Assembly (NCBI RefSeq): GCF_000021925.1
Contig: NC_011830.1
Span: 2,825,001 to 2,889,000, forward strand
Source of the DNA: Desulfitobacterium hafniense DCB-2
GTDB lineage: Bacteria > Bacillota > Desulfitobacteriia > Desulfitobacteriales > Desulfitobacteriaceae
Direction: 5' to 3'
DNA: 64,000 nucleotides
In this document: positions 25,954 to 35,394 of the stretch, in pieces
Numbering within the stretch: the first letter of the stretch is position 1
How the letters are laid out: every line of letters begins with the position of its first letter
Translations under genes and position numbers: made by a program
Notes under the pieces: model-generated
What the model saw: only the letters and a program-made list of their open reading frames with translations
What the model was told of the DNA's origin: nothing
Databases searched by the model: none

Positions 25954-28197
25954 ATGGGAGAATGGAAAAAAAGCGGTTGTATACTCTGTGCTCAGAACTG
26001 TGGCCTGGAACTGGAGATAGAGAACAATCGTATCGTCAAAGTCCGTGGGGATAAGGACAATCCCCGCAGTCTCGGCTATTGCTGCCAAAAAGGTCTGAAG
26101 ATCGCCCATTATGCCCATAATGGGGATCGCCTTTATTATCCTTTGAAAAAAGCAGGGGACCGTCATGTGCGCATCAGCTGGGAACAAGCCATTGGTGAGA
26201 TTTCTGAAAAATTATTGTCCATCAAAGAAGACCATGGACCTAAATCCTTTGCTTATGTGGGCGGCGGCAATGTAGGGGGGCAGATGGAGGTCGGCATCGG
26301 GTTAAGGCTGCTGGGCCTTCTGGGTTCACGTTATTACTATTCATCATTGGCACAAGAATTTTCCAATGTCTTTTGGGTGGACGGCCGGGTTGCGGGAAAA
26401 CAGGGGTTAACTTCCGTGGCGGACGCCCATGGAGCAGATACTTTGGTGGCGTGGGGCTGGAATGGCTGGATGAGCCATCAGGAGCCGCGTACCCGGCTCT
26501 TGATCAAGGAGTTTGCTGAGAATCCCCGCAAAAAACTGCTTGTTATTGATCCGCGCTTATCGGAGACGGCTAAGTTTGCGGATCTTCATCTGGCCCTGCG
26601 CCCGGGGTCTGATACATTGCTCTTAAAAGCCATCATCCGGATTATTCTCGAGCAGGAATGGGAAGATAAAAAGTATCTTGAAGACCATGTGAGCGGGTGG
26701 GAAGAGGTTGCCCAACTCTTCAGCGGATTTGAAGCTAAGAGAGCGGTGGAAGAGGTCTGCGGGCTTAATTATGAAGATGTGGTGGAGACGGCCCGCCTGA
26801 TTGCCCAAACCAAGTCCTGTATCCATCAGGATTTGGGGATTTATATGAATCGCAACTCCACCCTCAACAATTACTTGCTGCATATTTTACGGGCTGTAAC
26901 AGGACGTTTGGCTGTGGAAGGGGGACAGATTTTTCCCGCTTTCCTTTATCCCATGGGAAGTGACAGCGATGAGCGCCATCCGAAAACCTGGCGTACGGTG
27001 AAACATAAGATGTTTCCCGTGTTGGGGGTATTTCCGCCGGCTATCTTGCCTGATGAGATCCTCCATGATCATCCGGAGCGCATCCGCGCTTTAATCGTCA
27101 GTGCCTGTAACCCCCTTCGCTCCTGGCCGGATACCCTGGCTTATGAAAAGGCCTTCCATGCCTTGGAGCTCTCAGTGTGTATTGATATCGCCTACACCGA
27201 AACCGCCCGCTTGTCTGATTATGTCCTGCCCAGTCTCAGTTATCTGGAATCCTATGATACCACGTGTTTTAACTATTCCTACCCGGAGTTCTATTTTCAA
27301 ATGCGTCAGCCTGTCCTGGAGCCCCTCAGCCCGGAAGCCAAAGAGGGTTCAGCGATTATCTTAGAGCTGATTAAGGCCATGGGTTTTCTACCGGAACTGC
27401 CGGATCGGCTCTATGGGGCAGGGCAGCAAGGCCTTACCTCATACTTAGGGGCAATCAACGCTTATTTCCTGGAAAATCCCCAGCATGCCAAGCTGGCTCC
27501 CCTCATCCTGGCGGAAACTCTGGGGAAGGCCCTCGGCTCCGTCAACCAGGCTTTAATCGTAGGCCTGCTGATCAACAGCAGTAAAGGCTTTAAAGCCGGC
27601 GCTGCCGCCATAGGCTATCCTCCGGATATCACTATGGCGGAGAAGATGTATCAGGATATTGTTGGGCATCCCCAGGGGTTAATCCTGGCCAGATTCCAGG
27701 GTGATAACTTTCAAATGCTGCACACCCCAGATAAAAAACTGGCCTTGAGCATTGAGGAGCTCTTCGAACCTCTGCAAGCGGCCACTATCGATAAAGAAAG
27801 GGCGGAGCTGGATCTGCCTGAGCATTATCCTCTGATCCTCCACGCAGGGCTTCATCATGAGACAGTAGCCAACACCATGCTGCGCAATCCCCAGTGGAAC
27901 GGTTCCCGGCGCTGGGCAACCATGCTTATGCATGAGGCGGATGCCGGAAACCTGGGGCTTACCGACGGGGACAAAGCTGAAATTACCACAAAAGCCTCCA
28001 CAGCGCTGATCGAAGTTGAAATTAGTCCCCACGCAGCTCGCGGTTGTGTCTACATCCGTCATGGCGGAGGGCTGGTCTATGAAGGCAGCAAATACGGAGT
28101 CAATGTCAATGAATTAGTCCAGAGCACGGACAGGGACGAGATGTGCACTCCCATGCACCGCCGTATTCCTTGCCGGGTGGAAGCGGTGGGGGAGTAG
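25954..28197 (+). CDS. Molybdopterin oxidoreductase, DMSO reductase superfamily
   Basis: 747-residue single-subunit type molybdenum/tungsten-bisPGD enzyme. An N-terminal [4Fe-4S] site is formed by Cys9, Cys12, Cys16 and Cys43 or 44 (CILCAQNC ... GYCCQKG). Molybdopterin-binding segments follow, and the C-terminal MopB domain starts near 610. There is no twin-arginine signal, so it is cytoplasmic, unlike respiratory reductases. No iron-sulfur or membrane subunit gene is adjacent; only an Rrf2 regulator gene follows 6 bp later. No in-frame TGA selenocysteine codon was seen. Redox partner and substrate are unknown; relatives include formate dehydrogenase- and acetylene hydratase-like enzymes. Confidence 0.88.
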   Translation: MGEWKKSGCILCAQNCGLELEIENNRIVKVRGDKDNPRSLGYCCQKGLKIAHYAHNGDRLYYPLKKAGDRHVRISWEQAIGEISEKLLSIKEDHGPKSFAYVGGGNVGGQMEVGIGLRLLGLLGSRYYYSSLAQEFSNVFWVDGRVAGKQGLTSVADAHGADTLVAWGWNGWMSHQEPRTRLLIKEFAENPRKKLLVIDPRLSETAKFADLHLALRPGSDTLLLKAIIRIILEQEWEDKKYLEDHVSGWEEVAQLFSGFEAKRAVEEVCGLNYEDVVETARLIAQTKSCIHQDLGIYMNRNSTLNNYLLHILRAVTGRLAVEGGQIFPAFLYPMGSDSDERHPKTWRTVKHKMFPVLGVFPPAILPDEILHDHPERIRALIVSACNPLRSWPDTLAYEKAFHALELSVCIDIAYTETARLSDYVLPSLSYLESYDTTCFNYSYPEFYFQMRQPVLEPLSPEAKEGSAIILELIKAMGFLPELPDRLYGAGQQGLTSYLGAINAYFLENPQHAKLAPLILAETLGKALGSVNQALIVGLLINSSKGFKAGAAAIGYPPDITMAEKMYQDIVGHPQGLILARFQGDNFQMLHTPDKKLALSIEELFEPLQAATIDKERAELDLPEHYPLILHAGLHHETVANTMLRNPQWNGSRRWATMLMHEADAGNLGLTDGDKAEITTKASTALIEVEISPHAARGCVYIRHGGGLVYEGSKYGVNVNELVQSTDRDEMCTPMHRRIPCRVEAVGE

Positions 28198-28203
28198 GAG
28201 ACC

Positions 28204-28659
28204 ATGCAATTAAGCAGCAGGTTTCCTGTAGCAGTACAAATCCTTATTATCATTGCCTGGTGTCCTGAAGATGTCAAAGTGACCAGCGAAGCCCTTGCTG
28301 TGAGTGTCAACACCAATCCGGTTCTGATCCGGCGCATTATGGGGTACTTAAAAAAAGCCGGCCTGATCGCTATTTCTTCAGGTACCGGAGGAGCAAAACT
28401 AACCAGAAGTACGGAGGAGATCACTTTATTGGCGGTCTATCGGGCAGTGGAATTAACGGACCAGCATGCACTGTTTGGCCTTCATGCTCATCCCAATGCC
28501 TATTGTCCGATTGGCTGCCGGATCAATGACGTGCTCCGGCCACCTTTAGAGGAGGCGAGAAACGCCCTTGAAGGGTCCTTGGCAAAAGTGACCATCCAAG
28601 AGCTGTTGTCATCCTTTCCACCCTTTGATTACGCGATTCTTAAGCATTTAAAGCTTTAA
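28204..28659 (+). CDS. Rrf2-family transcriptional regulator (YwnA-like)
   Basis: 151 residues with an N-terminal winged helix (about 5-70; NPVLIRRIMGYLKKAGLI is the recognition region) and C-terminal dimerisation helix. Iron-sulfur Rrf2 members carry three Cys in a CX5-8CX5-6C array; here only NAYCPIGCRIND is present in that region, giving two Cys, with one more Cys near residue 20 (IIAWCPED). A cluster with fewer ligands or a thiol switch is possible. Starts 6 bp after the oxidoreductase gene with AGGAG before ATG, so it is co-transcribed and likely regulates it. Confidence 0.87.
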   Translation: MQLSSRFPVAVQILIIIAWCPEDVKVTSEALAVSVNTNPVLIRRIMGYLKKAGLIAISSGTGGAKLTRSTEEITLLAVYRAVELTDQHALFGLHAHPNAYCPIGCRINDVLRPPLEEARNALEGSLAKVTIQELLSSFPPFDYAILKHLKL

Positions 28660-28969
28660 CCTATGCTTATCGTTAAATAGTCTGGAGATAACACCATGAA
28701 GGAATATAATTATTTTCGCCGGAGAAGATGAATACTATTGCTTAGGTCAGGGATATCCAATCGGATATCCCTGCTTTATTCATGCAGGCAGGAAAATCAT
28801 TGCCCGGGAACCGTCGCGAACTATGGAAGCAGATGACCGATCCTTTCGAAAGAAAGTGCTTGCATTCCGGCTTGGTTATCACTATAATATTTAAGTATTC
28901 TTACTGTTAGTTTCCTAACTGTCTGAATTCTTATTTTTTCTTTAGTTAAGTAAAAGGTAGGTGGTCGTA
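28660..28969. other. 310-bp intergenic region
   Basis: Contains the terminator at 28748-28773. The remainder up to the MarR gene is AT-rich near its end (28885-28950) and presumably holds the promoter and operator of the MarR/MATE operon; no clear palindrome was recognised. Confidence 0.35.
28748..28777 (+). terminator. Terminator after the Rrf2 gene
   Basis: CAGGGATATCC (28748-28758) pairs perfectly with GGATATCCCTG (28763-28773), loop AATC, followed by CTTTATT. Confidence 0.7.
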
Positions 28970-29422
28970 TTGAACTATAATAAAACCAAGCAAATTCATA
29001 AACTGATGTTTACTTTTATGGGGTTGTTCCATGAGAAGTTTTTGCTGCCATTTCGCAACGAAGTGGATTGTCGTTCAGATTTGAAGAAAAATCATATCAA
29101 AATACTCAATATCCTTTATCATGAGAATCCAAAAACCCTGACCGAAATCGGTAAAAACCTGGATATTGAAAAAGGAAGCTTAACCGCTTTGGTTGATTTT
29201 TTGGAGGAAAAGGAGCTTATTATACGGGCTATGGATCCGAAGGATCGCCGGAAGAGCTTAATTTACTTAAGCCCCCAGGGCAAAGAGAAGATGGAGGAGC
29301 GTATTGCTGCTTTCACAGAACAAATGGGAGAATCTTTGGCTGTTTTTGATGCCGGGGATATCCAGGCTTTTGAGAATAATTTGCAGCACGTTGTGGATTT
29401 TCTTAAAAAAGTGCCGGTTTGA
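28970..29422 (+). CDS. MarR-family transcriptional regulator
   Basis: 150-residue winged-helix regulator. DNA-binding core KTLTEIGKNLDIEKGSLTAL and wing MDPKDRRKSLIYLSPQG are visible. The start is uncertain: the TTG at 28970 has AAAGGTAGG just upstream, while an in-frame GTG at 28961 overlaps that site. It precedes the MATE transporter gene by 106 bp in the same direction, the common arrangement of a substrate-responsive repressor with its efflux pump. Confidence 0.85.
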   Translation: MNYNKTKQIHKLMFTFMGLFHEKFLLPFRNEVDCRSDLKKNHIKILNILYHENPKTLTEIGKNLDIEKGSLTALVDFLEEKELIIRAMDPKDRRKSLIYLSPQGKEKMEERIAAFTEQMGESLAVFDAGDIQAFENNLQHVVDFLKKVPV

Positions 29423-29528
29423 CCTGAGGAACAGGGAACTATAGAGATCATGATCAAGCAGACAGAGCATGACTAAGAAGATAGATCATGATCAAGAGCA
29501 GATTATAGAGTGAGAAAGAAGTGTTTAA

Positions 29529-30878
29529 ATGATAAGCCTTAGAAATGACAGCATCGGAAAATTGCTGTGGGAATTTTCCTTGCCGGCAATTATTGGGATG
29601 TTGGTTAATGCCCTCTACAATATTATCGGCCGTATCTTTGTCGGTCAGGGTGTTGGTTATCTGGCCATCGCTGCAGTTACGGTAGCCATGCCTGTGATGA
29701 TTTTGCTTATGTCCGTCGCTATGCTGGTGGGTGTGGGAGCTACCGCCCTGATCTCTATTCGCATGGGCGAGAAAAAGATGGACGAAGTGGAAAAAATTGC
29801 AGGAAACGCCACAGGTCTTCTTGTGCTTTTGCCCTTGCTTTTATCCTTCGTTTACTTTTTTAATGCTGAACCCCTTTTGGTCTTGTTTGGCGCCAGTCCG
29901 GAAGTTTTGCCCTATGCCAAGGAATACAGCCATATCATTATGATGGGCGCAGTGCCAGGTGCTTTAGCCTTTGGCATGAACAACTTTATCCGTGCCGAAG
30001 GCAACCCCCGTATTGCTATGCTGACTCAGATTATCGGTGCGGTTATTAACATTGTCTGTAACTATATTTACATTTTTATATTTGATTGGGGTATTCAGGG
30101 CTCCGCTTTGGCGACAGTGACTGGTCAAACTGTTTCGGCAATATGGGTTCTCAGCCATTTTCTCATGGGACGCAGCAGAATTAAGCTGAGAGCAAAATAT
30201 TTGCGCCTGGATCCATCCATTGTCTTAAAGACCATAACCATTGGCTTTGCACCTTTTGCCATGCAGATCGCCAATAGTGTTCAGCAAACTCTACTGAACA
30301 ACACCTTAAGGGAATATGGGGGAGATATAGCTATTTCAGCCGTGGGCATTGTCATGAGTATATCCATGCTGCTGCTGATGCCGATTGTCGGAGTCAGCCA
30401 AGGGGCACAACCCATTATCGGTTATAATTACGGCGCTCAGAATTATGAGCGGGTCAAGGAAACCCTGAAAAAAGCCGTTCTGGTGGGCACTGCTATGGCG
30501 GCAGGTGGATTTGTCCTGCTCCATCTCTTTGCTGTTCCGGTGGTAGGGCTTTTCAGTAAAAATGATCTGGCTCTTACCGAGTTAGCCGTCCATGCATCCC
30601 TTGTCTTCCTGGCTTTGATGCCCATTGTCGGTTTCCAAATCATTGGCTCCTCCTACTTCCAGGCAGTAGGAAAACCTATTCAATCCACGATTCTCAGCCT
30701 TTCCCGACAAGTGCTTCTTTTTATTCCTCTTTTGCTTCTGCTCCCTCGGTTTTACAAAATTGAAGGGGTCTGGATCACGGCTCCCATCGCGGATGGCCTG
30801 GCTGTCCTGGTGACCGGAACCTTCCTGTTTTTCGAACTTAGAAAGTACAAAAAACCGGTTCCGGCCCTGGGTGACTAA
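29529..30878 (+). CDS. MATE-family efflux transporter
   Basis: 449 residues and about twelve membrane segments, the normal size for a multidrug and toxic compound extrusion protein driven by sodium or proton gradient. Family patterns seen include the N-terminal LLWEFSLPAIIGMLVNALYN, IVFVGQG-like segment IGRIFVGQGVGY, and the second-half equivalent QPIIGYNYGAQNYERVK. It probably exports a cationic drug or metabolite sensed by the MarR protein encoded upstream. The ribosome binding site (GAAAGAAG) is weak. Confidence 0.93.
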   Translation: MISLRNDSIGKLLWEFSLPAIIGMLVNALYNIIGRIFVGQGVGYLAIAAVTVAMPVMILLMSVAMLVGVGATALISIRMGEKKMDEVEKIAGNATGLLVLLPLLLSFVYFFNAEPLLVLFGASPEVLPYAKEYSHIIMMGAVPGALAFGMNNFIRAEGNPRIAMLTQIIGAVINIVCNYIYIFIFDWGIQGSALATVTGQTVSAIWVLSHFLMGRSRIKLRAKYLRLDPSIVLKTITIGFAPFAMQIANSVQQTLLNNTLREYGGDIAISAVGIVMSISMLLLMPIVGVSQGAQPIIGYNYGAQNYERVKETLKKAVLVGTAMAAGGFVLLHLFAVPVVGLFSKNDLALTELAVHASLVFLALMPIVGFQIIGSSYFQAVGKPIQSTILSLSRQVLLFIPLLLLLPRFYKIEGVWITAPIADGLAVLVTGTFLFFELRKYKKPVPALGD

Positions 30879-30906
30879 ACAGCTTCATTCATAACCGGAA
30901 ACAATG

Positions 30907-30939
30907 AACCGCTTCTTCGCTTGAAGGAGCGGTTTTTTT
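30907..30939 (+). terminator. Terminator of the MarR-MATE operon
   Basis: AACCGCTTCTTC (30907-30918) with GAAGGAGCGGTT (30923-30934), one G-U pair, loop GCTT, then a run of seven T. Confidence 0.9.
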
Positions 30940-31064
30940 ACCAGGGAAGGCAGTGTAATCCGTATTGTAAGTAAAATGAAGTTCCATTATACTATTACTC
31001 ATGGGGGCAGCTTAGGCGCTGCATATACATATGTGAAATTAATATGTTTTAAAGGGGATATCTT

Positions 31065-31826
31065 ATGGATAATGATAAAAATATCGCGGTGCTCATCGAT
31101 GCTGATAATGTTTCGGAAAAATACATTAAACCGATTTTAGATGAAGTATCCAATCATGGCATTCCTACCTATAAAAGAATTTATGGAGATTGGACAAAAC
31201 CTCAATTGTCGTCCTGGAAAAATGTGCTCCTCAATTACTCCATCACACCCATTCAACAATACAGTTACACCACAGGTAAAAATGCCACAGATGCAGCCTT
31301 GATTATTGATGCCATGGATATCCTTTATTCCAAGAATGTAGACGGCTTCTGTATCGTATCCAGTGACAGTGATTTCACCCGGCTGGCCGCCCGCTTAAGG
31401 GAAGCGGGAATGTATGTCATCGGTATGGGTGAGAAAAAAACCCCCACACCCTTTATCGCCGCCTGTGAGAAATTTAAATATTTAGAAGTGCTGGCTGGTG
31501 GCACTACCAATGTTTCCGAGCAGGGTATTCCCTTAAAAAGTGAGAAGCATGATCCCACCAAAGATGGGATGGCTTCCCTGGATGATCTGATTCGCACCAT
31601 TCGCATTATTGTTACGGAAAGCTCTGATGAGGATGGTTGGGCGTTTTTAGGTGAAGTGGGCAAGCGGCTGAACAAACGCTATCCTGATTTTGATACCAGA
31701 AACTACGGGCACACTAAGCTGACCCCGCTTATTTCCTCATTAAAGCAATTCGAAATCCAACCCCGCAAAACCAGCAATCCCAATATTATTCATTACTTTA
31801 TTAAGAATAAACCCAAGGTTAAATAA
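31065..31826 (+). CDS. NYN-domain (LabA/DUF88) protein with OST-HTH/LOTUS domain
   Basis: 253 residues. N-terminal PIN-like NYN nuclease domain (about 7-140) with the acidic residues expected for metal binding: VLIDADN, TDAALIIDAMD and IVSSDSDFTRL. The C-terminal part (about 170-250) matches an OST-HTH/LOTUS module (DDLIRTIRIIVTES ... GWAFLGEVGKRL), an RNA-binding winged helix better known from eukaryotic germline proteins. Such bacterial fusions are predicted RNA-binding nucleases; no substrate is established. Single gene, ribosome site AAAGGGG. Confidence 0.87.
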   Translation: MDNDKNIAVLIDADNVSEKYIKPILDEVSNHGIPTYKRIYGDWTKPQLSSWKNVLLNYSITPIQQYSYTTGKNATDAALIIDAMDILYSKNVDGFCIVSSDSDFTRLAARLREAGMYVIGMGEKKTPTPFIAACEKFKYLEVLAGGTTNVSEQGIPLKSEKHDPTKDGMASLDDLIRTIRIIVTESSDEDGWAFLGEVGKRLNKRYPDFDTRNYGHTKLTPLISSLKQFEIQPRKTSNPNIIHYFIKNKPKVK

Positions 31827-31910
31827 GCTTTGCAAGGGGAATGATTTAAGCTATAATTAACTGTTGTTTATTTAGGCAATGATTCAATTTTCGTGTAAGG
31901 AGAAGTGACT

Positions 31911-32765
31911 ATGGAAAGACAAAAGCGGGTAGCGGCCATCCACGATATATCCTGTGTAGGCAGATGCTCATTAACCGTGGCCTTGCCCATTCTTTCGGCG
32001 GCCGGATTTGATACAGGGGTATTGCCTACAGCAGTCCTGTCCACCCACACGGGGGGATTTGAAGGGTTTACTTATCGGGATTTGACCGAAGATATTGAGC
32101 CTATAGCCAAGCACTGGCAATCCCTTGATCTGAAGTTTGACGCTTTATACAGCGGTTTTTTAGGGTCCTTTGCCCAGATTGATTTGGTAGCCGATCTCTT
32201 TAAAACCTTTAGAAAAGACGATACCTTGGTTATGGTGGATCCGGTGATGGCGGATAATGGGGTTCTTTATTCGGTGTACTCTCCGGAGATGGCTAAAGGT
32301 ATGGCCAAGCTTTGCTCCATGGCCGATATCATCGTCCCCAATTTAACGGAAGCAGCCTTTATGCTTGAGGAAGACTATGTGGGAGATAAGTATTCCCAGG
32401 ATTATGTCGAGAAAATTCTCAGGAAGCTTTCCGACATGGGCGCGAAAAAAGTCGTCTTGACAGGTATCTCCTTTGACCCGGCCCAGCTTGGCGCAGCCTG
32501 CTATGATCGGGAAACGGATCAGGTAAGCTATGCCTTTAATGAGCGGGTGGAAGGCTATTTCCACGGCACAGGGGACGTCTTTGGCAGCACCTTATTGTCC
32601 GGTCTGCTCAATAACTTTTCTCTGGCCGAAGCTACTCAGATTGCTGTGGATTATACCCTGAAATGCATCCAGCTTACCGTGGCCGGGAATCAGGAGCGCC
32701 GCTATGGGGTCTGCTTCGAACGGGCACTTCCTTATCTGATCCAAAAGCTGGGTTTGCTAAAATAA
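31911..32765 (+). CDS. Pyridoxamine/pyridoxal kinase
   Basis: 284-residue ribokinase-superfamily enzyme of the PdxY/PdxK group phosphorylating vitamin B6 vitamers. Seen: IHDISCVGRCSLTVALPILS at the N-terminus, LPTAVLSTHTGG substrate loop, VDPVMADNG, the PNLTEA segment, VVLTG, and the catalytic HGTGDVFGS, where GTGD is the anion hole and base. The ATG at 31911 has AAGGAG eight bases upstream; the GTG at 31905 is too close to it. Single gene facing the radical SAM gene. Confidence 0.92.
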   Translation: MERQKRVAAIHDISCVGRCSLTVALPILSAAGFDTGVLPTAVLSTHTGGFEGFTYRDLTEDIEPIAKHWQSLDLKFDALYSGFLGSFAQIDLVADLFKTFRKDDTLVMVDPVMADNGVLYSVYSPEMAKGMAKLCSMADIIVPNLTEAAFMLEEDYVGDKYSQDYVEKILRKLSDMGAKKVVLTGISFDPAQLGAACYDRETDQVSYAFNERVEGYFHGTGDVFGSTLLSGLLNNFSLAEATQIAVDYTLKCIQLTVAGNQERRYGVCFERALPYLIQKLGLLK

Positions 32766-32816
32766 TTAAACTAAGCTAAGCATGCCGTAATTGATAGTTT
32801 TTTTAGATAAGAAATA

Positions 32817-32887
32817 CAGGGAACCGCCCCTGTGCCTTCCGGAAAGGGCGATACTGCCCTCAGGGAATGTACGGGGGTTGTTCCCTG
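32817..32887. terminator. Multi-arm structured element between convergent genes
   Basis: CAGGGAAC (32817-32824) pairs perfectly with GTTCCCTG (32880-32887). Inside, CCCC(T)GT pairs with ACGGGG, and two hairpins follow: CCTT-CCGG-AAGG and GGGC-GATACT-GCCC. It sits in the 129-bp gap between convergent genes, so a bidirectional terminator is the simplest reading, although the branched shape is unusually elaborate and lacks T-runs. Confidence 0.5.
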
Positions 32888-32894
32888 CACTGAT

Positions 32895-33770
32895 TTAAAG
32901 CCCTCGCCAGTATTCGGGTCTTAAGACTTCCTCCCGGTTTTCCTCAATGACCTCTTTTAAAGTGGAGAGAAGGGTTGCTTTATCATGGGGAAGGTGGGCT
33001 TTGAGGGGGAGGTAGTTGGAGGCGTGGTTGCTGCGGAATAGGCAATCCTTTAAGTTTAAGCCTTGAACCATGAGTTCCAGCTCGATGAGACTTTCCCATT
33101 TATTGAGAGGGGTAAATTCCCCGGATTTGATCTTTTGGGTGAGGGGGGCATCCGGAGCCAGCATGAGGGTGAGGGCTCCCAGGTAGTGGGGGTTGATAGC
33201 ACTGATGACTTTTCCGGTCTCCACGGCATGTTCCGGGGAGCGTTCCCGGCCCCCCAATCCTAAAATAATGGTGCAGGATAATTTGAGCCCGCTGGCCACA
33301 ACCTTTTGACCGGCGTTGATCATTTCCTCGGGGGTTACTCCTTTCCGGATCAGGTTAAGGATCAGCCCGCTGCCGCTTTCCACACCCAGATAGACGATGC
33401 TCAGCCCTTGCTCCTTGAGCCGGGCCAGTTCCGCAGGGCTTTTTTCCAGGATATCCTTCGGCCCTCCGTAGATTCCTACCCGCTTCAGGCGGGGGAAGCG
33501 CTGGTAAAGTGTTTCCAGAACATTGCTTAATACGTCCGTTTCCACGGCCAAGGCGTCGCCATCGGCAAGAAAAATCCGTTCCATATGAGGATAAGCCTTC
33601 GAGCCGGCATCGATCATATCCATGATCTCCTCGATACTGCGGATGCGAAAGCTTTTTCCTTTGTACATGCTGCAAAATGTACATTGGTTATGGCGGCAGC
33701 CCAGGGAGACCTGCAGAATCAGGCTGGACGCTTCACTGGGAGGACGGAAAACAGCGCCTTCATAGATCAT
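32895..33770 (-). CDS. Radical SAM protein of unknown function
   Basis: 291-residue radical SAM enzyme. The cluster motif has four rather than three residues between the first two cysteines: SLGCRHNQCTFCSMYKGK (C-x4-C-x2-C, about residues 22-31), which characterises a subfamily often mislabelled coproporphyrinogen oxidase. SAM-binding GGE-like segment LADGDAL and GVESGSG follow. Start at 33770 is supported by GGAGGTG upstream; longer frames begin before it. No partner gene is adjacent. Reaction unknown. Confidence 0.88.
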   Translation of the reverse strand: MIYEGAVFRPPSEASSLILQVSLGCRHNQCTFCSMYKGKSFRIRSIEEIMDMIDAGSKAYPHMERIFLADGDALAVETDVLSNVLETLYQRFPRLKRVGIYGGPKDILEKSPAELARLKEQGLSIVYLGVESGSGLILNLIRKGVTPEEMINAGQKVVASGLKLSCTIILGLGGRERSPEHAVETGKVISAINPHYLGALTLMLAPDAPLTQKIKSGEFTPLNKWESLIELELMVQGLNLKDCLFRSNHASNYLPLKAHLPHDKATLLSTLKEVIEENREEVLRPEYWRGL

Positions 33771-34064
33771 AAAGCACCTCCGGTGACTCTGTTGTTGCTT
33801 ACATTTCTCTAATGACTTATTGACAATCATTTAATACTAATAGTTAGCTGTTTCTGCGAGAAATCCTTTTCTAATTATTTAAAACTGCACTCAGTAGATG
33901 CCTGAAAATGCAAAAATAAAACATGCCCATAAAACCTTTGGCAATGTATCCAGAAATGTATACAGGATCATCAATTGTCATGTCTTATAATTCGTGATAA
34001 ACTTAAAAAATCTTATATAATACGACATTATTAGTCGAAAAATACGTGAAAGGAGCCAAGACAA

Positions 34065-35285
34065 TTGAAGGAACTGCTCAGAAAATGGAACAACATTAGC
34101 CTCGTCAAACGCATCCTCATGGGTCTCATCATCGGTATTATGCTTGCTTTATGGATTCCTGACATTGCCGCGCCGGTCGCTATTCTCGGTAATTTATTTG
34201 TTGGCGCTTTAAAGGCTGTGGCACCGGTTCTGGTTTTGATTTTAGTGATGGGGGCCATTGCCAACCATAAGAGTGGACAGCAGACCAATATGAAATCTAT
34301 TCTTATTCTTTATCTGCTCGGCACCTTCCTGGCCGGTGTTACTGCGGTCATAGCCAGTTTTATGTTCCCCGTGAGCATTGCCCTGGCCGCCGGTGCTGAG
34401 GATATAACCGCTCCAGGCGGGATTACCGAGGTTCTTTTATCCTTGCTTATGAATGTGGTTGACAACCCGGTTAAAGCCTTGATGAATGCCAACTATATCG
34501 GAATTTTATCCTGGGCCATCCTCTTAGGCCTGGCCTTGCGGACCGCCGGTGAATCCACCAAGCAACTGATTGGTGATTTTGCCGATGCGGTATCCAAGGT
34601 GGTAAAATGGGTGATCAATTTAGCGCCCTTGGGGATTCTGGGGTTGGTTTTTGATTCGATTGCAACCAGCGGTTTGGAGGTTTTGCTGGGGTATGGAAAA
34701 TTACTCCTTCTCCTGGTGGGCTGCATGGTTTTTGTGGCCCTGATCATCAATCCGCTGATCGTTTATCTTAAAATCCGTAAAAACCCTTACCCTCTGGTGT
34801 TCCGTTGTTTAAGAGAAAGCGGCATTACGGCTTTCTTTACCCGAAGCTCGGCAGCTAATATCCCCGTCAACTTGACTCTCTGTGAAAAGCTGGGGCTGGA
34901 TAGAAACACTTATTCCATCTCCATCCCTTTGGGAGCGACCATCAATATGGCAGGGGCGGCGGTGACCATTGCCGTGCTTACCTTGGCTGCCGTTCACACC
35001 TTAGGCATCACTGTGGATATTCCGACGGCCATCATTTTAAGTGTGCTGTCGGCAATCGCTGCTTGCGGAGCTTCCGGTGTGGCAGGGGGCTCTCTTTTAC
35101 TCATTCCTTTGGCCTGCAGTCTGTTTGGTATTTCCAATGATATTGCCATGCAAGTGGTAGGGGTAGGCTTTATTATCGGTGTGGTTCAGGATTCCTGCGA
35201 AACGGCCCTCAATTCTTCCACGGACGTTCTGTTCACAGCGGCTGCCGAATATGGGGAATGGCGCAAAGAGGGGAAGGCATTCTAA
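34065..35285 (+). CDS. sstT: Sodium:serine/threonine symporter SstT
   Basis: 406-residue dicarboxylate/amino acid:cation symporter family protein of the SstT type, taking up serine and threonine with sodium. Eight to nine membrane segments plus re-entrant loops; the hallmark serine-rich hairpin FTRSSAANIPVN is near residues 260-271 and the substrate/sodium site NMAGAAVTIAV follows; the second hairpin contains ACGASGVAGGS. TTG start with AAAGGAG nine bases upstream. Single gene with about 290 bp upstream. Confidence 0.93.
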   Translation: MKELLRKWNNISLVKRILMGLIIGIMLALWIPDIAAPVAILGNLFVGALKAVAPVLVLILVMGAIANHKSGQQTNMKSILILYLLGTFLAGVTAVIASFMFPVSIALAAGAEDITAPGGITEVLLSLLMNVVDNPVKALMNANYIGILSWAILLGLALRTAGESTKQLIGDFADAVSKVVKWVINLAPLGILGLVFDSIATSGLEVLLGYGKLLLLLVGCMVFVALIINPLIVYLKIRKNPYPLVFRCLRESGITAFFTRSSAANIPVNLTLCEKLGLDRNTYSISIPLGATINMAGAAVTIAVLTLAAVHTLGITVDIPTAIILSVLSAIAACGASGVAGGSLLLIPLACSLFGISNDIAMQVVGVGFIIGVVQDSCETALNSSTDVLFTAAAEYGEWRKEGKAF

Positions 35286-35394
35286 ACCAACTTGTGTTTG
35301 CCCCTTGACTGGAAAAATAATAAAGAGTACAATTTGTCCATAAATTGAATCTTAGTTCAGTTTATGGATATTTTTTCTAAAAACGGAGTTAACT

